From NCBI RefSeq assembly GCF_963855985.1, contig NC_087097.1, positions 2,389,001 through 2,453,000 of the forward strand: 64,000 bases of DNA. Reading direction: 5' to 3'. The notes below the pieces were generated by a model. It was not told the DNA's origin. It saw only the letters and a program-made list of their open reading frames with translations, and did no database searches. This DNA comes from Ostrinia nubilalis. Lineage: Eukaryota; Arthropoda; Insecta; Lepidoptera; Crambidae. Position numbers and translations under genes: made by a program. Position 1 is the first letter of the stretch; the number at the start of each line of letters is the position of its first letter. This document shows positions 59,156 through 64,000 of the stretch, piece after piece.

Positions 59156-59463
59156 TTGGCATCTCTCTATATCTCTATGGTTAAGCCATTCTTTGGGTTG
59201 TAATAGATGTGATGTGATGTAAGATTTTCTGTGGTGGAAGATTATTTGTTCCCAGATGGGTTACAGAAATAAAGAAAACCTTTTGAGTAGGCAATTGCTA
59301 GATCAGTGAGGACATTGCAGCCTTAAAATCTAGCTGGTTGTCTAAAGAGATGAATAGTTTCTCTTTTAGAGGACAAGAATCTCTGACACTGGACTGTGAT
59401 GTCACGTTACAAGCTAGAGCACAGAAGAAAAAGCTCTTACATGATAATTTGCGCTATGTAAAT

Positions 59464-59531
59464 AAGAAAGAAAGAAAAATAGAAAGAAAGAAAAAGTATT
59501 TTATTTATTTATTTTATTTTATTTATTTATA
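59464..59531. repeat. (GAAA)n and (ATTT)n microsatellite
   Basis: AAAGAAAGAAA-type repeats pass into a run of TTTAT/TTTATT repeats. Possibly a minus-strand retroposon tail. Confidence 0.75.
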
Positions 59532-60638
59532 ATCTGCTTTAAGGCTCACAGAAAGTCCAACGCGCCAACAAGTTATACAATACAGATAGAGATTTAGTCC
59601 AACATCAAGAGAGTTCACTGACGATGACGATTTGAGCCTTCTTTCTTCTACCTCCATTACACCAACTTGTTAGTCTACCCACGTTCTCCAGGAAGTACGA
59701 GTATACAGCTCAATTTATGGACTTGTTCATGTATATGTATAATGTATACATTTTGTCGGCAACCGCTGGGCTTTGTATCGGCGAGAATTACTGGATAATA
59801 CTAATATTTTAGGCAACGAGGCGGAAAAAGTGTCTCAAGAGGAAGGAAAGTTAGTGAGGTGCCAAGACTTCAGCACAATGAATGGGAGTCTGGCGGTTTG
59901 GTTGACAAATTAATAAGACATAGCTTATTTTAAGATTTTGTGTCTTTACTTCTAGTGAAAGTGTCTCTTAAGTTAGCCAAATATTTTCTTTGGCATTGTT
60001 CTGGCATTTTTCGTAGTGCTTTGGGTAGGTGTATATTTTGCGATTTTCTAAAATGATAATGCAAGAGCGATATTTGAGCGATATAAAAATTCATTTGGTT
60101 GAATTTTTATTTAACTTGAATTCAATCAATAATAATTGACTAAATACTTAAATGTATGATAAGTAACTTTAAAATACTGTAGTGTTTCTATTCCAAAGAA
60201 TAATAATGTACCCTAAAAGCATAAAATTATGTTGACAATGTCCTCCTTTTGTTGAAGTCGGTTAAAATCAACATCAATTTATTACTTTTGAAAGTGTTAA
60301 TTGAACTCAATGTAATTTTAATTTCATTAACCTTCTTGACGTTCATCAATTCATGACACGCCCAATTTGAAACTTCGCAAGAGCATGACGACTTTAATTA
60401 CACTTTGATCCAAGTCTGGCCACACTAAGGCTCAGTCGGCCATCGCGTAAACAAGCACAGGTCCCTTGTACCCCAACTAATTTATATTTCGGCCGAAACT
60501 TCTTAATTACGTTTGGTAATGTTGTTTTCTTGGACTAGGGATTTATCGGTTATGTTAAGTGGCGAGAAACAAGCAATGCTCACGTGTGGTTCAAAGTTAT
60601 TTAGATTGAGGTTTAGGGTCTAGGGTTGCTAAGGGATG
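59532..60638. other. intronic stretch without clear elements
   Basis: No element or domain recognised. Confidence 0.45.
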
Positions 60639-60646
60639 GTTAGAGA

Positions 60647-60872
60647 AGGGTTTCCCATTTTTTTTTGCCAAGGAACCCTAATTGATTATACTTTTCCTAG
60701 CGGAACCCCTGTACTACTCCGCCCGCATGCCTTGCCACTCCCTTGTGCGTAAACAAGCCAGTGCGAGCGAACAACGTCGGTCACGAAACGTGGGATAATA
60801 TTTTTTACGGAACCCTTGCGGCCTTTCCACGGAACCCCAGGGTTCCGCGGACCACCATTCGGGAACCGCTGG
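60647..60872. mobile_element. hAT-like MITE, exact 8-bp TSD
   Basis: GTTAGAGA at 60639-60646 is repeated at 60873-60880. Left end AGGGTTTCCCATTTTT and right end TTCGGGAACCGCTGG are imperfect inverted ends. Inside, GGAACCC-type words occur several times in both orientations. Confidence 0.88.
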
Positions 60873-61087
60873 GTTAGAGAATCAGAAATACCTAAGGTTC
60901 TTAGAGAAATAGTAGAGTCGATACCAGCACACCACGTGCTACAAATCTGAAGATTTTTTTTGATTGGTTGAACGCTTCTTCTTGTTGTACCTATCTAGTC
61001 GTATTGGATTGAATAAGGTCACAAAATTGTACCTATTACCATTTCATAAGATATAAAAATGTTAAATTTGATGTTTTTTTGTTTCAG

Positions 61088-61155
61088 GAAATTGCAGCAA
61101 TACTCATCAGTTTTGACAAACACACGGAATGGCAGTCCAAAGAGGTCAAAATTCG
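61088..61155 (+). CDS. Camta: CAMTA internal exon: second part of CG-1 start
   Basis: Coding exon directly following the 2557-2648 exon in the CAMTA transcript. It starts after a tttgtttcAG acceptor in phase 0, runs 22 codons plus two bases, and stops at CG|gtaagt; the split codon is very likely Arg because all CGN codons are Arg. The peptide has EIAAILISF, then DKHTEWQSKEVKIR, matching the CG-1 helix after NTNE in insect and vertebrate CAMTA proteins. Joined with the previous exon the frame is open. The following exon should begin with the residues after the conserved 'K-x-R' (family knowledge: Pro, then a Gly-Ser-rich turn) and is not in the window before 64000. Too short to appear as an open frame by length. 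Confidence 0.93.
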
Positions 61156-62152
61156 GTAAGTCCTCTTGTTATATAGGTACTCTTTATTACAATGCAATAT
61201 CTTTGACATTATGATGATGTATCTGATATTTTAGGACACAAGGAATAACATTCTAGTTCTATTAAATTGAGCGACGAAGAACAGTCACTTTTAAATGAAT
61301 GAGAATAGACCAGCATTTTCAATGAGAGACAAAGCGAAAATATTCCGGTCGCGTACAATCGTGTCCGACAGAGCGGGACAGCAAGCCTTAGTTAAACATG
61401 TAGACTCGACATTAATAATTATCATTTATTCCCGTTCCAAAGTTCAGGACTTCCAGCCCATTCTTATTCCACACGGCCCCTTACCACGGCACCTAATTTG
61501 GCGGGCACCGCGGGAGTGGTTCCAACTCGACCGACTACGAGCAAATTAAAACTTGTACGGTGACTACTGCCGCTTTTGTCTCTTCGTTTAAAATATTAAC
61601 TCGTTATGGGCGCGCGATGTACAACCGAAGTTGTTAAGATTTCGGATTTTTCTCGCGGGACTCCGTGGTTTACGGAATGTTTTGGAGTTTTAAATATTCA
61701 GGAAACTGTGGGGGTTTGTAATTTAGAAATTCATAAGGAATTAATTTGGTATCATTTTCAGATAAAGTTACGAAAATATAAATGAAACTGTATTTTGGCT
61801 TAATCGCTCTAGAGTTATTTTTCTCTTAAATTTTCGAGTAGGATATAAACGATAAATATTAATTCGAAGAAGAAAGAGGGGAAATGCAGCATAATAAAAT
61901 ACATTAATCTGCTGCTCAATGGAATCATTATACCCATCTTTTCATTAAAAATAATTATTTTAATCAAATTACTAACAATTTCCTAGCACTTTGAAACTGA
62001 TATTGAGGAAAATAATAAAGCCGAAATTACAGCAAATGAAGAAAAATCTCCCAGATTTTTTACAACAAAATGTACCGTCTTTAAACAAGAAAGTTTAGCC
62101 CTTAAATGAATCAACCCTTTCAATGCCGAGCATCCCCTCCGAAACAAATCAT
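61156..62152 (+). other. next Camta intron, start
   Basis: Begins with the GTAAGT donor. A plus-strand frame at 61295-61549 is probably chance. At 62115-62135 the words AACCCTTTCAATGCCGAGC resemble a second piggyBac-like left end just upstream of the element at 62157. Confidence 0.6.
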
Positions 62153-62156
62153 TTAA

Positions 62157-63302
62157 CCCTTTATAGGACGGCCCATACAAAGTGGCCAGTAAACTGGACA
62201 GTCACTTTACGGCCGATAATTCAATGATTTTTGTAACAATGTTGAACCTTATGATCATAAACGATTGCCAATAAAGCACACTGGCCTAGAAACGAGCCAG
62301 CGCTCAAGGACGTCGCACGCAATAAAAAATTCGCGCTCTTTTTTAAGGTGGCCTGTCAACTGGCCACTGTGCACACCCGTACTAGTACTTGCTGCCATTG
62401 CAAGCAGACGATACATATTTCCGAGTGTAGTTCAATGTAAAAACATGTCTTCGTAAAGAAGATGAGTAAAATAATAATGTTATAGTATATACTTTATCAT
62501 CACGTGAAAATATAAAAGAAAACCGTAAAATAAACATGTTATTTTTGCAATTAAAAACAGACTAGTGTGTTGAAAAAGCCTTATGTAGAAATTACACATG
62601 TGAATTTGAGGTGGTCTCATATTTATATATTTTGATTTTTACACACAAATTATATCGTTTTATACTGAGTATATTATTAATTTTTATAATACAATAACAT
62701 AATAAGCCCAAATATACGGGTTCGGTAGTTATACCCCATAAATATAACTTTTTAGGTATTTTTTCATACAAAATTATGTATATTTGTGGATAATGTATAT
62801 AATAATCCTGAGTTTATTGAGTTTTCATTCACGTTTTTTTATTTTATAACATAATATTGTCTCTAAATTATTATTTAATGTTTAATTTAGTTGACAAAAC
62901 TTTTAATTTTGTTTGTTTCATGTTATTTTTGGCTCAGAAGAAGAAATACAATCATTTTATTTGATACTTTGTTGAATATTATGTTTTTAGGCTATTTAAA
63001 GATTGATAACTAAATACGCAATCATTTTATTTAGTTTCATATGTTATTTACATAAAAATAACCGGTTTTTTTTATAAGTGTCCAGTTTACTGGCCAGTGA
63101 TTTCACAGGAATAGTGGTGATTTTAGTGATGCAGAACGGTCAGTGGTCAGTATACTGACCACTAGTTTTTTTGGATTTTCTCGTAAAATATCTAGTTTCT
63201 GATAATTTTATTAATACATGTTGTTATAAATAACGCTATAGAATATATATCCACTTAGAAATATAGCGAATTCAAAAAAAAGTTAGGGTGTGCGTTAAAG
63301 GG
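62157..63302. mobile_element. piggyBac-like non-autonomous element, TTAA TSD
   Basis: TTAA at 62153-62156 and 63303-63306 flank an AT-rich 1146-bp block starting CCCTTTATAGGACGG and ending GTGCGTTAAAGGG. These ends (CCCTTT.../...AAAGGG at TTAA) are typical of piggyBac. Four related near-palindromes (for example TGGCCAGTAAACTGG and GTCAGTATACTGACCAC) sit in subterminal positions. No transposase frame is present. Confidence 0.8.
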
Positions 63303-63349
63303 TTAAACTGTCCTACTAAATCGAATAAAAATGTTTTAACAGTTAAGTA

Positions 63350-63502
63350 CTGTAGTGTATAGACATTTGTCTCGAGCGCATACGTCACAGCCTAGTCGGC
63401 GGTGGGGGCATTCGGCGTCCGACCGTGGTGCGGGCAGGTCGTGCTGTGTGCGTAGGCGAGCCAAATAATAATCTAATGGCGGAGATAAAGGTGTACAATA
63501 CA
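63350..63502 (+). promoter_or_regulatory. GC-rich block: possible LTR or internal promoter
   Basis: About 150 bp starting TGTAGTGTATAGACATT and ending GTGTACAATACA is GC-rich in the middle (GTCGGCGGTGGGGGC). It is followed by TGGCGACGAGG, which could be a tRNA primer-binding site of a Gypsy-type retrotransposon whose body would lie to the right. An alternative is an internal promoter: an ATG at about 63477 opens a frame of about 40 codons with MAEIKVYNTMATRIKKEC and a poly-Lys run. I cannot choose between these from one end. Confidence 0.35.
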
Positions 63503-64000
63503 ATGGCGACGAGGATTAAAAAGGAGTGCATTAAAAAAAAAAAAAAAAAAAAAGAAGTGAGTAGGTACATGTTTAAGTCAAAGTTATAAATTAACTCACG
63601 GAACATTATTAATTTCAAACAAAGTATCTATTTAGATTGTGCTTAAATATGAAGTGTTTACTTTAAATTTTCTCAGCCACCAAAGTGTAAATGTGTGAAG
63701 AGTGATATTCCCGTTGTAATAATAAAGATAAGTGATGGTGTTTTTAAAATTATTTTATCGATCGGAAATAACGAAAATACTTTTTGTTGTGTGTGTGTTT
63801 TGCAGTAAAACGATTCTTAATATTTTACGTTAGTAACATGTACCTACATTAAGAAGTGACTATACATATAACACACTCACGAAAATAAGCGGAAAAGTAA
63901 TAATCAGTAAAATATTAAAATAATTTATTTTATACTGAAAGTTAATCTGGTCTGCGCATAGAAATATGACAGGAATTTATGACATAGTCATAAAATATGT
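63503..64000. other. poly-A run and unassigned sequence
   Basis: A run of about 24 A at 63531-63554 is followed by AT-rich sequence. If the preceding block is an LTR this would be the untranslated leader; otherwise it is intron. Confidence 0.4.

Larger units (their letters stand above)
2649..61087 (+). other. Camta intron of about 58.4 kb within CG-1
   Basis: The donor GTAAGT at 2649 and the acceptor TTTCAG ending at 61087 bound one intron. The codon before it (Glu) and the codon after it (Glu) give the conserved NTNE-EIAA junction, so no further CG-1 exon is expected inside. The intron is filled with transposon relics listed separately. Nested genes were looked for on both strands; the only candidate is a weak minus-strand exon near 43.5 kb. 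Confidence 0.88.

Noticed and set aside
61295..61549. 84-codon plus-strand frame just after the CG-1 exon
   Set aside because: It does not continue the CG-1 sequence, lacks an acceptor in suitable position, and shows no family similarity.

Overview
The window looks like a piece of a moth or butterfly (Lepidoptera) nuclear genome. It is AT-rich, has no closely packed genes, and is full of short interspersed repeats of types common in Lepidoptera: RTE-type LINE 3' ends with microsatellite tails, tRNA-derived SINEs, Helitron/Lep1-like elements whose 3' end reads CTAGT, and several MITE families. The order assignment rests on repeat resemblance recalled without a search; species is not resolved.

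Only one protein-coding gene can be supported. Two short plus-strand exons, at 2557-2648 and 61088-61155, have good splice sites and compatible phase. Together they encode the start of the CG-1 DNA-binding domain of a calmodulin-binding transcription activator (CAMTA). They read continuously, so 2649-61087 is one intron of about 58.4 kb cutting the CG-1 domain. Sequence before 2557 and after 61155 is also intron. Upstream exons, the rest of CG-1, and the IPT/TIG, ankyrin and IQ regions lie outside the window.

The introns hold a dense set of transposon relics. From left to right these include: a composite long-hairpin locus (7043-7653); a tandem-plus-inverted array (8192-8989); a SINE nested in a terminal-inverted-repeat element (11167-11714); RTE 3'-end insertions with visible target-site duplications (6500, 16438, 28643, 31670, 38741, 49828, 54871); a LINE reverse-transcriptase C-terminal relic (22279-22862); Helitron-like copies (9400, 21310, 23692, 29705, 46669, 46888, 53850); a Mutator-like palindromic element (25310-25677); two hAT-like MITEs with exact 8-bp duplications (38506-38709 and 60647-60872); a 66-bp-arm snapback element (40076-40419); a minisatellite whose units keep a hairpin through compensating changes (44495-44860); and a piggyBac-like non-autonomous element between TTAA sites (62157-63302). 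One roughly 115-bp MITE family occurs seven times.

A few stretches could be regulatory or hidden gene parts: a CpG-rich block with a possible minus-strand first exon (43452-43660), a TATA box followed by GC-rich sequence (about 44256-44330), an X-box-like palindrome (50782-50795), a GC box with a CRE-like site (58925-59007), and a GC-rich block near the right end (63350-63502) that could be an LTR or an internal promoter. Long AT-rich stretches between these show nothing I can assign.
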